64,000 bases of DNA. Source: Methylophaga sp. (GTDB taxonomy: Bacteria; Pseudomonadota; Gammaproteobacteria; Nitrosococcales; Methylophagaceae). The position numbers and the translations under genes are program-made. The stretch is taken from assembly GCA_020831825.1 (NCBI GenBank), contig JAFIFW010000010.1, positions 204,880 to 268,879 on the forward strand, written 5' to 3'. The notes under the pieces were generated by a model. It was given only the letters and a program-made list of their open reading frames with translations. It ran no database searches and was not told the DNA's origin. This document shows positions 45,983 to 55,170 of this stretch, piece by piece. Every line of letters starts with the position of its first letter. Position 1 is the first letter of the stretch.

Positions 45983-47614
45983 ATGAAAGCCGCAGAACTG
46001 TTCGTCAAAGCGCTGGAAAACGAAGGTGTTGAGTATATTTTTGGTATTCCGGGCGAGGAAAACCTCGATGTCATGGATGCCCTGCTCGACTCGCGTATTC
46101 GTTTTATCACCACTCGCCATGAGCAGGGAGCTGCCTTTATGGCCGATGTCTATGGTCGTTTGACCGGACGTGCCGGTGTTTGCATGGCGACACTTGGACC
46201 CGGTGCAACCAATCTGATTACCGGCGTTGCTGACGCCAATATGGATCATGCGCCACTGGTGGCGATTGCCGGGCAGGCCTCCACTCGGCGTCTGCACAAG
46301 GAATCACATCAGGTACTAGATTTAGAAGCGATGTTTTTGCCCATTACCAAGTACTCCACTCGCATTGTCAGTCCGGAAGTCATCCCGGAGATCATCCGCA
46401 AAGCCTTCAAGGTCGCACAAACAGAAAAAACCGGCGCCTGCTTTATCGAGTTTCCGGAAAACATTGCTGAAATGTCAGTGGATGACACGCCACTGAGAGT
46501 TAAAAATGCCACCTCCCCTGAGCCGGCCAGCGAACATATCGAACGCGCTGCAGAGCTGATATCCAACGCCAAAAATCCCATTATTCTCGCTGGTAATGGG
46601 GTGGTTCGCTCGGCAGCCGCAGAGACGTTAGCGGCTTTTGCCGAAAACCTGAATATTCCGGTAGCCAACACCTTCATGGCCAAGGGTGTTATTCCGTTTC
46701 GTCATCCCATGGCGCTGGGCAGTGTCGGTTTACAATCCAACGATTACGTCAACACCGGCTTTGCCAATGCCGATGTAATCATCTGTATTGGTTACGATAT
46801 GGTGGAGTATCACCCCTACCTGTGGCATCCCTCAAGGGATCGCACGCTGATTCATATCGACACTACGCATGCCGAGGTGGATGCTTACTACAGCGTTCTG
46901 GTGGCCGTGGTTGGCAATATCAACCACAGCCTTAATCGTATTGCGGCACTTGCTTCACCACATCAGGGCAGAGCATTGAGAACACTGCGCAACAGCCTTA
47001 TTGAGGATATGAACCAACATAAGGAAGATGTTGAGTTTCCGGTCAAACCACAAAAAATCATCTGGGATTTGCGCACCACCATGGATCTTGAAGACATCGT
47101 GATCTGTGATGTGGGCGCCCACAAAATGTGGATGTCGAGGATGTTCCGTTGTGAATATCCTAATACCTGTATCATATCGAACGGTTTTGCCAGCATGGGC
47201 ATTGCTGTGCCTGGCGCTATCGCTGCAAAATTGGCGCATCCAGAACGCAGAGTCGTCGCGGTTACAGGTGATGCTGGATTTCTGATGAATTCACAGGAAA
47301 TCGAAACTGCGATGCGCCTCAAGGTAGCCATTGTCATTTTGATTTGGAATGACGCCAGTTATGGGCTTATCGAATGGAAACAGCAAAACCAGTTTGGACG
47401 CAAAAGTCATGTTGACTTTACTAACCCTGATTTTGTCCAATACGCAAAATCTTTTGGCGCAGAAGGTGTCAGAATTGAGCATACCGAGCAGCTGATGCCC
47501 GCCTTGAAAGCGGCACTGGATCGCAACACAGTCACCGTAATCGATTGCCCGGTGGATTACCGTGAAAATCTCAAACTGACCGCCAAACTCGGTCAGCTCA
47601 CCAACCCGGATTGA
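45983..47614 (+). CDS. Acetolactate synthase-type ThDP enzyme (AlsS/IlvB-like)
   Basis: This 543-residue thiamine-diphosphate enzyme has the N-terminal catalytic region VEYIFGIPGEENLDVMDAL with the active-site glutamate in RHEQGAAFMA. The C-terminal ThDP/Mg motif is GDAGFLMNSQEIETAMRLKVAIVILIWND. It condenses two pyruvates to acetolactate if it is AlsS-like; no small regulatory subunit gene (ilvN/ilvH) follows, which favours the catabolic, regulator-free type. Other ThDP carboligases are not excluded. GAGG precedes the start by about ten bases. Confidence 0.82.
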   Translation: MKAAELFVKALENEGVEYIFGIPGEENLDVMDALLDSRIRFITTRHEQGAAFMADVYGRLTGRAGVCMATLGPGATNLITGVADANMDHAPLVAIAGQASTRRLHKESHQVLDLEAMFLPITKYSTRIVSPEVIPEIIRKAFKVAQTEKTGACFIEFPENIAEMSVDDTPLRVKNATSPEPASEHIERAAELISNAKNPIILAGNGVVRSAAAETLAAFAENLNIPVANTFMAKGVIPFRHPMALGSVGLQSNDYVNTGFANADVIICIGYDMVEYHPYLWHPSRDRTLIHIDTTHAEVDAYYSVLVAVVGNINHSLNRIAALASPHQGRALRTLRNSLIEDMNQHKEDVEFPVKPQKIIWDLRTTMDLEDIVICDVGAHKMWMSRMFRCEYPNTCIISNGFASMGIAVPGAIAAKLAHPERRVVAVTGDAGFLMNSQEIETAMRLKVAIVILIWNDASYGLIEWKQQNQFGRKSHVDFTNPDFVQYAKSFGAEGVRIEHTEQLMPALKAALDRNTVTVIDCPVDYRENLKLTAKLGQLTNPD

Positions 47615-47621
47615 GGTCAAA

Positions 47622-48131
47622 ATGAAATCAACAAGTCGCCTGCTAACCTACACTGTCAGCATCGCATTACTGCTGTTTCTGGTGTTTTGGTTCAGGGACG
47701 GCCAAGGCCCAAAAATGCCTGATATCAGCTTCACTGACATCGATGGACAGACGCACCAGTTAGCGGACTACCTCGGGCAGCCGGTACTGATGATTTTCTG
47801 GTCCACGGATTGTCCGGGCTGCATCCAGGAAATCCCTGATTTGCAGAAACTTTATGCAGACTATGTTCCACAGGGATTGAGTATGCTGAGCATTGCTTTG
47901 CCGCATGATACGCCGGAACATCTCAAGGCCATGCGAGCCGAACGATCGCTGCCCTACGCGATTGTCTGGGATCAAGACGGCAGCATTGGTCGGGCTTTTG
48001 ATAATGTCCGGGTCACGCCGACGCATTTTCTGATCGCGCCCAACGGCGAAATTGTTATGCGCAAAATTGGTGTACTGGATCGCCAGGTGATCGAAACCAG
48101 ATTAAACAGAATGGGACTTCAACCCGCTTGA
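47622..48131 (+). CDS. TlpA/ResA-like thioredoxin-fold protein
   Basis: This 169-residue protein has an N-terminal TM anchor or signal (residues 8-24, [17 protein letters not shown]) and a redoxin domain with the active-site pair C64-P-G-C67 (STDCPGC) and the cis-proline loop RVTPTHF. It probably acts as a periplasmic membrane-anchored disulfide reductase. It starts 7 bp after the acetolactate-synthase-like gene, so both may share a transcript, though a functional link is not obvious. Confidence 0.85.
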   Translation: MKSTSRLLTYTVSIALLLFLVFWFRDGQGPKMPDISFTDIDGQTHQLADYLGQPVLMIFWSTDCPGCIQEIPDLQKLYADYVPQGLSMLSIALPHDTPEHLKAMRAERSLPYAIVWDQDGSIGRAFDNVRVTPTHFLIAPNGEIVMRKIGVLDRQVIETRLNRMGLQPA

Positions 48132-48164
48132 GGAGAAATCCCCCTACCCATCGACAAGCGAGTA

Positions 48165-48173
48165 TGGTATAAA
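48165..48173 (+). promoter_or_regulatory. Extended -10 promoter for rpmB-rpmG
   Basis: TG-G-TATAAA is a good extended -10 element about 80 bp upstream of rpmB. The -35 position is poor, as is common for extended -10 promoters. Confidence 0.45.
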
Positions 48174-48252
48174 GTCCTGCTTTGTCGTTTCAGTCGGGCG
48201 CGTTGACCACGCTGCCTGGAGTAAAAAGAGTTCATCAGGAGCAGGTTCTACA

Positions 48253-48489
48253 ATGGCCAGAGTATGTCAGGTAACGGGTAAACGCCCTATGAGCGGTAAC
48301 AATGTTTCTCACGCTCATAACAAAACAAAACGTCGCTTCCTCCCAAATCTTCACTCGCATCGTTTTTGGGTCGAGTCTGAAAACCGCTGGGTTAAACTGC
48401 GTGTCAGCAACCACGGTCTGCGCATTATCGACAAGCGCGGTATTGATGCCGTGTTGACTGATCTGCGTGCCCGCGGCGAAAAAATCTGA
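48253..48489 (+). CDS. rpmB: 50S ribosomal protein bL28
   Basis: This 78-residue bL28 begins [33 protein letters not shown], nearly identical to E. coli L28. It is a small subunit-interface protein of the large ribosomal subunit. A good ribosome site (AGGAGCAGG) precedes it. It is 11 bp ahead of rpmG, the conserved rpmBG pair. Confidence 0.98.
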   Translation: MARVCQVTGKRPMSGNNVSHAHNKTKRRFLPNLHSHRFWVESENRWVKLRVSNHGLRIIDKRGIDAVLTDLRARGEKI

Positions 48490-48500
48490 GGAGTTGAATC

Positions 48501-48656
48501 ATGCGCGATAAAATCAAATTAGTCTCATCAGCCGGTACAGGTCACTACTACACCACTGATAAAAACAAACGCACCATGCCAGAGAAAATGGAAATCAAAA
48601 AATTTGATCCCGTTGTTCGTAAGCATGTGATGTACAAAGAAGCAAAAATCAAGTAA
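48501..48656 (+). CDS. rpmG: 50S ribosomal protein bL33
   Basis: This 51-residue bL33 ([20 protein letters not shown], ending YKEAKIK) is of the cysteine-free type, without the zinc ribbon of the other paralogue. GAGGAG lies about ten bases upstream of the ATG. It is followed by a strong terminator at 48683-48708. Confidence 0.97.
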   Translation: MRDKIKLVSSAGTGHYYTTDKNKRTMPEKMEIKKFDPVVRKHVMYKEAKIK

Positions 48657-48682
48657 CACATCGTTACCGATATGCTCACTAA

Positions 48683-48708
48683 AAACCCATCTCAGGATGG
48701 GTTTTTTT
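48683..48708 (+). terminator. Intrinsic terminator after rpmG
   Basis: ACCCATC (48685-48691) pairs with GATGGGT (48696-48702) around a four-base loop, followed by seven T. Confidence 0.92.
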
Positions 48709-48772
48709 ATGCTCGTTTGATAGATTTGGTCTATCATTAGATGAAATGCAACACCCTCTAATTGAGTCAGTT

Positions 48773-49990
48773 ATGTTTATCGAATCCCCAAAGGTCATCA
48801 TCGGCAGACAGGCAATTTTTGACCGCGATATGAATGTGTTTGCCTATGAGCTGTTGTTTCGCTCAGACAGTAGTGCAAATGTTGCCAACTTCACGGCAGA
48901 GCAGGCCGATATGGCCACCAGCCGGGTCATCAATCACGCCTTTATGGAAATCGGCATCGAACGAGTGCTGGGGGAACATATCGGATTTATTAATCTGACA
49001 CGCACATTTCTGCTTAGCGATGATCCGCTGCCATTCACCCAGGAAAAAATTGTGCTTGAGGTGCTCGAAGATATCGAGCTTGATGACAGTCTGCTGAGCG
49101 CTGTACAAAATCTTGTCAAACAAGGCTACACACTGGCGCTTGATGATTTTGTGTTGAATGAACATTTAAAACCACTGGTTCAACTGGCCAAAATCATCAA
49201 AGTCGATGTACTAAATGTTTCCGAGGCAGAACTGCGCGCCCATGTGAATGAGCTTAAGCTCTTTCCGGTGCGTTTACTTGCCGAAAAGATAGAAACCCGT
49301 GACATGTTCACACTTTGCAAAGAACTAGGCTTTGAGCTTTTTCAAGGCTATTATTTCAGCCGACCCAATATCATCGAAGACAAGCCTGTTCCAGGTGGCC
49401 ACAAAAAACTGTTTCAAATCATAGAAAAGCTGCAAGATCAGGATGTTGAGTTTCGTGAAGTTGAAGCCCTGATAATTCAGGATGTCACACTCAGTTATAA
49501 ACTGCTGAGACTACTCAACTCAGCTGCGATGGGGTTGCGACGCAAAGTTGAATCCATTCAACAGGCGCTGGTGATTCTTGGCCTGGGTGCAATTCGAACC
49601 TGGACAACGCTGATTGCAATGAATGCCATTGAATCTGTCCCGCCGGAATTAATGATGAACGCGCTGATACGCGCCAAGATGTGTGAAAAACTAGCGTCTG
49701 AGTATGGCTTTCCGGAACAAACCGGTTTTCTGACGGGCATGCTGTCCAATCTGGACGTCATGATGGGAATTTCCATGGAGAACTTGATGACGAGCTTACC
49801 GCTCAGTGGCGAAATCAAGCTCGCATTGACACAGGGCGGAGGCCCACTTGGCAGTCTGCTTAAGGCAGTAGCGCTTTACGAACAGGGAGAGTGGGATAAA
49901 ATACAGGACACTCATCTGAGTCTGACACAGATGAGCGATGCATATGTAGAAGCAACCGATTGGGCAATTCAGGCTAAATCCGTTCTGTAG
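48773..49990 (+). CDS. EAL-HDOD signalling protein (YuxH/CdgJ-like)
   Basis: In this 405-residue protein, residues about 8-205 form an EAL domain (GRQAIFDRDMNVFAYELLFR, LALDDFVLN, FQGYYFSRP) and residues about 210-400 an HDOD domain (LIIQDVTLSYKLLRLLNSAAMG). The EAL signature is ELL and DDF-V replaces DDFG, as in the CdgJ/YuxH group, where most members bind rather than degrade cyclic di-GMP. Start 48773 is preferred since the domain then begins normally; 48746 is in frame too. No clear ribosome site is seen for either. Confidence 0.88.
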   Translation: MFIESPKVIIGRQAIFDRDMNVFAYELLFRSDSSANVANFTAEQADMATSRVINHAFMEIGIERVLGEHIGFINLTRTFLLSDDPLPFTQEKIVLEVLEDIELDDSLLSAVQNLVKQGYTLALDDFVLNEHLKPLVQLAKIIKVDVLNVSEAELRAHVNELKLFPVRLLAEKIETRDMFTLCKELGFELFQGYYFSRPNIIEDKPVPGGHKKLFQIIEKLQDQDVEFREVEALIIQDVTLSYKLLRLLNSAAMGLRRKVESIQQALVILGLGAIRTWTTLIAMNAIESVPPELMMNALIRAKMCEKLASEYGFPEQTGFLTGMLSNLDVMMGISMENLMTSLPLSGEIKLALTQGGGPLGSLLKAVALYEQGEWDKIQDTHLSLTQMSDAYVEATDWAIQAKSVL

Positions 49991-49995
49991 ACATC

Positions 49996-50934
49996 ATGAC
50001 AAAACTGCTGGAAGCAAATAACCTCGGCAAGAGATTCGGCCAACAAACCGCTGTCAGTGATATCAATATTCACCTGTCTCGCGGTGATGTACTGGGCTTT
50101 TTAGGTCCTAACGGTGCCGGCAAGTCGACCACGATGAAAATGTTAAGTGGCAATCTTGCGCCCACGCATGGGCAAATTCTCATTAACGGTATTGATCTGC
50201 TTGAACAGCCCAAACAAGCCAAAGCACACATCGGTTATCTGCCTGAAACCCCGCCTCTTTATCGTGAACTGACCGTCAGGGAGTTTCTGGTTTTTTGTGG
50301 TCGGCTGAACCTGCTGGCCGGGAAGCCACTGCGGATCGCCGTTGATAAAGTAATAGAGCGTTGTGGACTTGGCGATGTTCAGCATCGTTTGATAGGCCAG
50401 TTATCAAAAGGCTTTCAGCAGCGAGTCGGCATTGCCCAGGCGATTGTTCATCATCCAGCTGTGGTGATCCTTGATGAGCCAACTTCGGGCCTTGATCCCA
50501 TCCAGATCCGCGACATTCGTCACCTTATCCGCGAAGTTGCCAACGAACACAGCGTCATACTGTCCACTCATATTCTGCCGGAAGTGCAAATGCTGTGTGA
50601 CAGAGTACAAATCATCGCTCATGGGGAATTACTGTTCAGCGACAGTATTGATGCGTTAAGCAAACAAATGCATGCATCATCGCTGCAGGTCCAGTTAGCC
50701 CATGCCCCATCAGTACGTGAATTGTCAGCGATAGCGGGCGTGGTCTCCGTACAAACGATTTCCGACTCGACTTTTCGTCTGCACTATCAGCCCGACAATG
50801 ATCCTACCGAGCGACTGGTCAGCCTGGCGGTTGCAAAGGGCTGGCAACTGCGCCAACTGGTGGCGGAACAGCATAGCCTCGAAGATGTGTTCATGAAAAT
50901 CGTGCAGAGAGAGGAAATCAGCAAAGATGCTTAA
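49996..50934 (+). CDS. ABC transporter ATP-binding protein, Gld/CcmA type
   Basis: This 312-residue ATPase has Walker A GPNGAGKST (38-45), the signature LSKGFQQRVGIAQAI, Walker B VVILDEPTSGLDP and a C-terminal extension typical of the GldA/NatA group. It is the first gene of a five-gene block with the permease, a GldG-like protein and a DUF4340 protein. In Bacteroidetes the homologous GldAFG system supports gliding and secretion; in gammaproteobacteria its cargo is unknown. It lies 5 bp after the EAL-HDOD gene. Confidence 0.92.
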   Translation: MTKLLEANNLGKRFGQQTAVSDINIHLSRGDVLGFLGPNGAGKSTTMKMLSGNLAPTHGQILINGIDLLEQPKQAKAHIGYLPETPPLYRELTVREFLVFCGRLNLLAGKPLRIAVDKVIERCGLGDVQHRLIGQLSKGFQQRVGIAQAIVHHPAVVILDEPTSGLDPIQIRDIRHLIREVANEHSVILSTHILPEVQMLCDRVQIIAHGELLFSDSIDALSKQMHASSLQVQLAHAPSVRELSAIAGVVSVQTISDSTFRLHYQPDNDPTERLVSLAVAKGWQLRQLVAEQHSLEDVFMKIVQREEISKDA

Positions 50935-51676
50935 TCTTGCCCGCAATGAACTCTATCGACTGTTTCTATCACCACTTGCCTGGGTCATTCTCGCGCTGAG
51001 TCAGGCTCTACTGGCTTATTTATTTTTGAGCCATCTCGATTATTTTATGCAAATTCAGTCACAAATCGCTGCCATTCCTGGCGCGCCAGGTGTCACCGAA
51101 ATGATTGTTGCCCCCTTGCTTGGTAATGCAGCCATCGTCCTGTTGCTGATCAGTCCGCTGATCACCATGCGTTTACTGGCTGAGGAACGTCGTAACGAGA
51201 GTTTGCCATTGCTGACATCCGCACCATTGACTGCTGCCGGTGTGGTTATGGGCAAGTTTCTCGGCAGTTTTGCTTTTTTACTGATACTGCTGCTCATGGT
51301 GTTACTGATGCCGCTGAGTCTGTTGCTTGGCAGTCATATCGACCTCATGCAACTTGCTTCTGGTGCCTTGGGTCTGCTGCTGCTAATCGCAAGTTTCATA
51401 GCGATTGGCTTGTTCTTGTCTTCGCTGACCCGGCAACCTGCAATCGCTGCGGTAGCCACTTTCAGCCTGTTATTCTTTCTGTGGATCGTCGACTGGGCCG
51501 GTCAATCTGGTCATAATGATGCCGGCTGGCTTGGCTGGCTGTCACTGCTCAAACATTTTGAACCCTTGCTGCAAGGAGAGCTTTATACCTCAGATGTTGC
51601 CTACTATTTGATTGTGACGGTGACTTTTCTATTGTTGGCGATTCGAAAACTCGACAATGAGCGACTGACGGGATGA
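50927..51676 (+). CDS. ABC transporter permease, GldF-like (ABC-2 type)
   Basis: This 249-residue membrane protein has six TM helices; it begins MLNLARNELYRLFLSPLAWVILALSQALLA and contains the block LITMRLLAEERRNESLPLLTSAPLTAAGVVMGKFLGS typical of GldF/NosY-like permeases. It overlaps the ATPase gene by 8 bp and the GldG-like gene by 4 bp. Confidence 0.9.
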   Translation: MLNLARNELYRLFLSPLAWVILALSQALLAYLFLSHLDYFMQIQSQIAAIPGAPGVTEMIVAPLLGNAAIVLLLISPLITMRLLAEERRNESLPLLTSAPLTAAGVVMGKFLGSFAFLLILLLMVLLMPLSLLLGSHIDLMQLASGALGLLLLIASFIAIGLFLSSLTRQPAIAAVATFSLLFFLWIVDWAGQSGHNDAGWLGWLSLLKHFEPLLQGELYTSDVAYYLIVTVTFLLLAIRKLDNERLTG

Positions 51677-53037
51677 AACTGAATCGACAATACATCCGCA
51701 TGTTTACAGTGCAAAAGTGGCTGTTTTGGGCATTATTGGCTGTCGCCGTGGTTGTACTGGCACAACTGGCAGAACATACCAACACACGCTTTGATCTGAC
51801 CGCCAGCCAGCGTCATAGCCTCAGCCCGACCACACTGAGTTTGCTGCAAGGTCTTGAGCAGCCAGTCGATATCGAAATTTTTATCAGCCACAATCATGAA
51901 TTTCGTGATCTGGCCAGCAGTATTCTTAAGCGCTATCAAGCCGCCAGTTCACAGCTAAATGTGCATTTCACTGATCCAGAACAGGCACCTCAGCGTGTAC
52001 GTGAACTGAATATTCGCCAGCAAGGTGAAATCGTGATCAGCAAGGGCGCTCGCAGGCAGCATGTGCTGGACTTTTCCGAGCAATCCATCACCAACGCACT
52101 CCTCAGTATTGCCAGACAGCAGCAGCCGCTGATTTTGTTTGTGGAAGGACACGGTGAACGCAGTCCCTTTAGCGATGCCAATTTTGGTCTGTCACTGTGG
52201 TCGGATTATCTTCAAGCAACCGGGGTACAGATTGAGTCTCTAAATCTGGCTGCCAGCCCGACTATCCCCGAGGATACCCGTGTCATTGTCATTGCCAGCC
52301 CTCAACGTGCATGGCTTGAAGGTGAGATCACGCTGATACAACGATATATCGACGATGGCGGTAATCTGCTGTGGCTGGCAGAACCGGAACAACACCTGCT
52401 GCTCAGCCCTGTTGCAGAACAACTGGGACTGTATTTCAACAGTGGCCGGGTATTGGATGTCAATGCTCAACTGCTGGGGATTCAGGATCCCGGATTTGTG
52501 GTTATCGCAGACTATGCCAATCATCCGGTAGCGGCGGCGACCCCCTCCGTCACAATATTTCCTGATGCCGTCGCTATTGAGCAAAATACGGCGGTAGCCA
52601 CTGATTGGAACTACACCAGTCTGCTGCATACGGGGGCTCAAAGCTGGATTCAAATGAACACTGATGCAGATGACACATTTGTGCACGAGTTCAATCCCAA
52701 TACCGACATGTCTGGGCCATTCTCTATCGGCTATTTGTTGGAGCGCTGGCCTGACAGCGACGATAGCCCTCAGCGTATCGCGGTACTGGGTGATGGTGAC
52801 TTTGCCTCTAATACATATCTTGGTAATGCTGCCAATCTTGATTTTGCCAATGCACTCATCAACTGGCTGACCGAGGATGACGCCTTGATTGAGATCCCGT
52901 TCAGAACAACACCTGACAATCAGCTAGAACTTTCTGATGTCCAATCCATGTTACTCGGTATAGGTTTTCTGTTTGTATTACCACTGTTATTGGCTGGAAT
53001 TGGCTTATTGCTCTGGTGGTTGAGACGCAGACGATGA
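51673..53037 (+). CDS. GldG-like auxiliary ABC transport protein
   Basis: This 454-residue protein has one TM helix at each end (residues 14-32 and about 425-448) and a large periplasmic domain of the ABC_transp_aux/IFT52-like type (TRFDLTASQRHSLSPTTLSLLQGLEQPVDIEIFI, VEGHGERSPF). The family is found only with GldA/GldF-type transporters. It overlaps the permease gene and the DUF4340 gene by 4 bp each (ATGA). Confidence 0.9.
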   Translation: MKLNRQYIRMFTVQKWLFWALLAVAVVVLAQLAEHTNTRFDLTASQRHSLSPTTLSLLQGLEQPVDIEIFISHNHEFRDLASSILKRYQAASSQLNVHFTDPEQAPQRVRELNIRQQGEIVISKGARRQHVLDFSEQSITNALLSIARQQQPLILFVEGHGERSPFSDANFGLSLWSDYLQATGVQIESLNLAASPTIPEDTRVIVIASPQRAWLEGEITLIQRYIDDGGNLLWLAEPEQHLLLSPVAEQLGLYFNSGRVLDVNAQLLGIQDPGFVVIADYANHPVAAATPSVTIFPDAVAIEQNTAVATDWNYTSLLHTGAQSWIQMNTDADDTFVHEFNPNTDMSGPFSIGYLLERWPDSDDSPQRIAVLGDGDFASNTYLGNAANLDFANALINWLTEDDALIEIPFRTTPDNQLELSDVQSMLLGIGFLFVLPLLLAGIGLLLWWLRRRR

Positions 53038-53924
53038 GACGTCAACTACTGACCAATCTGTTGTTGTTGATTGTCATCTTTCTGGCATTATGGGCTTTGC
53101 GTATCGCCATGCAAAGTCCTACTCACAATACATTGGCAGATGTAATTGGCAAGCAGACAGCTTCCAGTATCATTATTCGACGGCCAGACAGTCCGTCGGT
53201 AGGCTTGATTGAAAAATCAGGGCAATGGTACATGCAGCAACCTCGACCTGCACGAGCCAGCAATCATCGCGCCGCACTGATTCTGAAGTTGCTTGATAGC
53301 CCTGTTTACAGTGAGTTCTATCCTTTTGACAACAGTGGGCTCCGAGCTTTTGGTCTTGCACAACCCAGATTAAGCCTTCAGCTTGATGACAGCTTGTTAT
53401 TATTCGGTGATACCGAATCACTCAGCGGTCGACGCTATGTCATGTACAAAGGCGTGATTTATCTCATCGACGATGATATTTCTCCGCTATTGCAAGCAGC
53501 AGCGGGCAGTTTTGTCGAACCTCGGATGCTGCCAGAAGCTGCGCAGCTACAACGAATGACCTTGCCAATGCTCAATGACGGGCAACCTGATCCGCGACAA
53601 ACCATTAGCCTGATTCAACAACAAGGCAGCTGGCGCAGCGATATCAAAAACCCGTCTTTTAGCAGTGATGAACTGGTTCAATTAATACAAAACTGGTCAA
53701 ATGCATACGCTATGCAAGTGGTGATTATGGTAGACAATGCTGTCCCTGAAAAGGCAGTACCTGTTCGAATCTGGCTACGCCATGAAGATCAACCGGTGGT
53801 TTTGTGGGTAGAAGTCTCAGCCAATGGACTGCTGATCAGTCATCCCGAAGCGGGCCTGCGCTACGTCTTTCCTTCGGGCATGCTGCAACAACTGTTTTTA
53901 CAGAGCTCATCAACGGATGCCTGA
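53034..53924 (+). CDS. DUF4340 membrane-anchored periplasmic protein
   Basis: This 296-residue protein has an N-terminal TM helix (LLTNLLLLIVIFLALWALRIAM) and a periplasmic region rich in Gln and beta strands, with the family pattern IIIRRPDSPSVGLIEKSGQWYMQQP. DUF4340 proteins follow GldG-like genes almost always, so this is probably a subunit of the same ABC machine. It overlaps mutM by 8 bp. The ATG at 53034 (overlapping the previous stop) is preferred over one six codons earlier. Confidence 0.85.
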   Translation: MRRQLLTNLLLLIVIFLALWALRIAMQSPTHNTLADVIGKQTASSIIIRRPDSPSVGLIEKSGQWYMQQPRPARASNHRAALILKLLDSPVYSEFYPFDNSGLRAFGLAQPRLSLQLDDSLLLFGDTESLSGRRYVMYKGVIYLIDDDISPLLQAAAGSFVEPRMLPEAAQLQRMTLPMLNDGQPDPRQTISLIQQQGSWRSDIKNPSFSSDELVQLIQNWSNAYAMQVVIMVDNAVPEKAVPVRIWLRHEDQPVVLWVEVSANGLLISHPEAGLRYVFPSGMLQQLFLQSSSTDA

Positions 53925-54741
53925 ATTACCTGAAGTCGAAACCAGCCGACGCGGCATAGCACCCTTTTTGGAACAACAAAATATTGCTGAAGTCATCGTT
54001 AGAGACCACCGTCTGCGCTGGCCGGTGAACCCTGACCTGCCACAGATATTAGCTGAGCAGCGAGTACATCAAATACGCCGTCGCGCCAAATATCTGCTGT
54101 TTGACTGTGATAGCGGCACCTTACTCATACATCTGGGCATGTCGGGGCGTTTGCGAGTGCTTGATTCCAGTCAGCCGCGGCAGCCTGACAAACATGATCA
54201 TGTTGATATTGTCTTTGGAAATGGCTATAGGCTGCGTTATACCGACCCAAGGCGGTTTGGCGCTGTTCTCTGGACGCACGAACCTGTTGAACTACATCCC
54301 TTATTGTCGCATCTTGGACCGGAACCACTGGAAGCTGATTTTGATGCTGACTACCTGCTGGATAAGGCGGCCAAACGCCAAGTTGCCATCAAAACATTCA
54401 TTATGAATGCTGAGGTCGTAGTCGGTGTTGGCAATATTTACGCCAGTGAAGCCCTGTTTATGGCAGGCATTCATCCCAAAATGATCACTGCCCAACTCAA
54501 AAGAAATCAGGCATTAAAGCTGGTTGAGGCCATCAAGGCAGTGCTTGGCAAAGCGATTGCTGCAGGTGGCACTACCTTGAGAGATTTTCGTGACTCCGAG
54601 GGAAACCCCGGATATTTTGCTCAGGAATTACAGGTCTACAACAGGACGGGACTGGGTTGCAGACAATGTGGTCATCCGATAGAGCTTTTCCGGCAGGCAA
54701 ACCGTGCCACCTATTTCTGTCCAGTGTGCCAGGGTCTCTGA
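53917..54741 (+). CDS. mutM: Formamidopyrimidine-DNA glycosylase (Fpg/MutM)
   Basis: This 274-residue base-excision repair enzyme has the mature N-terminus P-E-L-PEVET (catalytic Pro2 and Glu3), a helix-two-turn-helix domain (VGVGNIYASEALFMAGIHP) and a C-terminal zinc finger (CRQCGHPIELFRQANRATYFCPVCQ, shown in part). It removes 8-oxoguanine and formamidopyrimidines and cleaves the strand. It overlaps the DUF4340 gene by 8 bp. Confidence 0.97.
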   Translation: MPELPEVETSRRGIAPFLEQQNIAEVIVRDHRLRWPVNPDLPQILAEQRVHQIRRRAKYLLFDCDSGTLLIHLGMSGRLRVLDSSQPRQPDKHDHVDIVFGNGYRLRYTDPRRFGAVLWTHEPVELHPLLSHLGPEPLEADFDADYLLDKAAKRQVAIKTFIMNAEVVVGVGNIYASEALFMAGIHPKMITAQLKRNQALKLVEAIKAVLGKAIAAGGTTLRDFRDSEGNPGYFAQELQVYNRTGLGCRQCGHPIELFRQANRATYFCPVCQGL

Positions 54742-54801
54742 CCATGGTCGATTAATCCTTCATAGCCACCAATATCAGAGGCCATGAGCGATCAACATCC
54801 C

Positions 54802-55098
54802 CTATTCCAGCTCAGAAAAATATTTGGCAAGTTTGGCTATTTCTTCTGCGGTATAACCAGTGGCATGATGCATCATTACGGTTGCAGGCCGCTGTCCCGT
54901 CTGAAACTGCAACATTTGCTCAATAAAGTAACTTTCATCAAGACCTGCCAATCGAGGCATGCCGGCCACACTGCGTCCCTCAGTTCCGTGGCAAGCCGCA
55001 CAGGTTGATGCCAATAAGACCACATTTTGCTCAGCTTGCACTGCTGATATTCCTAGAAACATGGTCATTGCGACAAATAGTTGCTTTTGCATCATCAC
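54802..55098 (-). CDS. Small class I cytochrome c, FccA-like
   Basis: This 98-residue protein has a signal peptide (ending VQA, about residue 22) and a heme-binding motif C33-A-A-C36-H37. The rest (GMPRLAGLDESYFIEQMLQFQTGQRPATVMMHHATGYTAEEIAKLAKYFSE) closely resembles one heme domain of the cytochrome subunit of flavocytochrome c sulfide dehydrogenase; methionines in VMMHHATG are the likely sixth ligand. It is a monoheme periplasmic electron carrier. It could partner the FccB-like flavoprotein at 31200-32495, although the two are 22 kb apart. It is divergent from rluD. Confidence 0.85.
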   Translation of the reverse strand: MMMQKQLFVAMTMFLGISAVQAEQNVVLLASTCAACHGTEGRSVAGMPRLAGLDESYFIEQMLQFQTGQRPATVMMHHATGYTAEEIAKLAKYFSELE

Positions 55099-55170
55099 TC
55101 CTTAGATACATCAAGGTCATTCCAAGCGCATAGGCTATAATGCTGGTCTGATTACATACAATGATACCCC

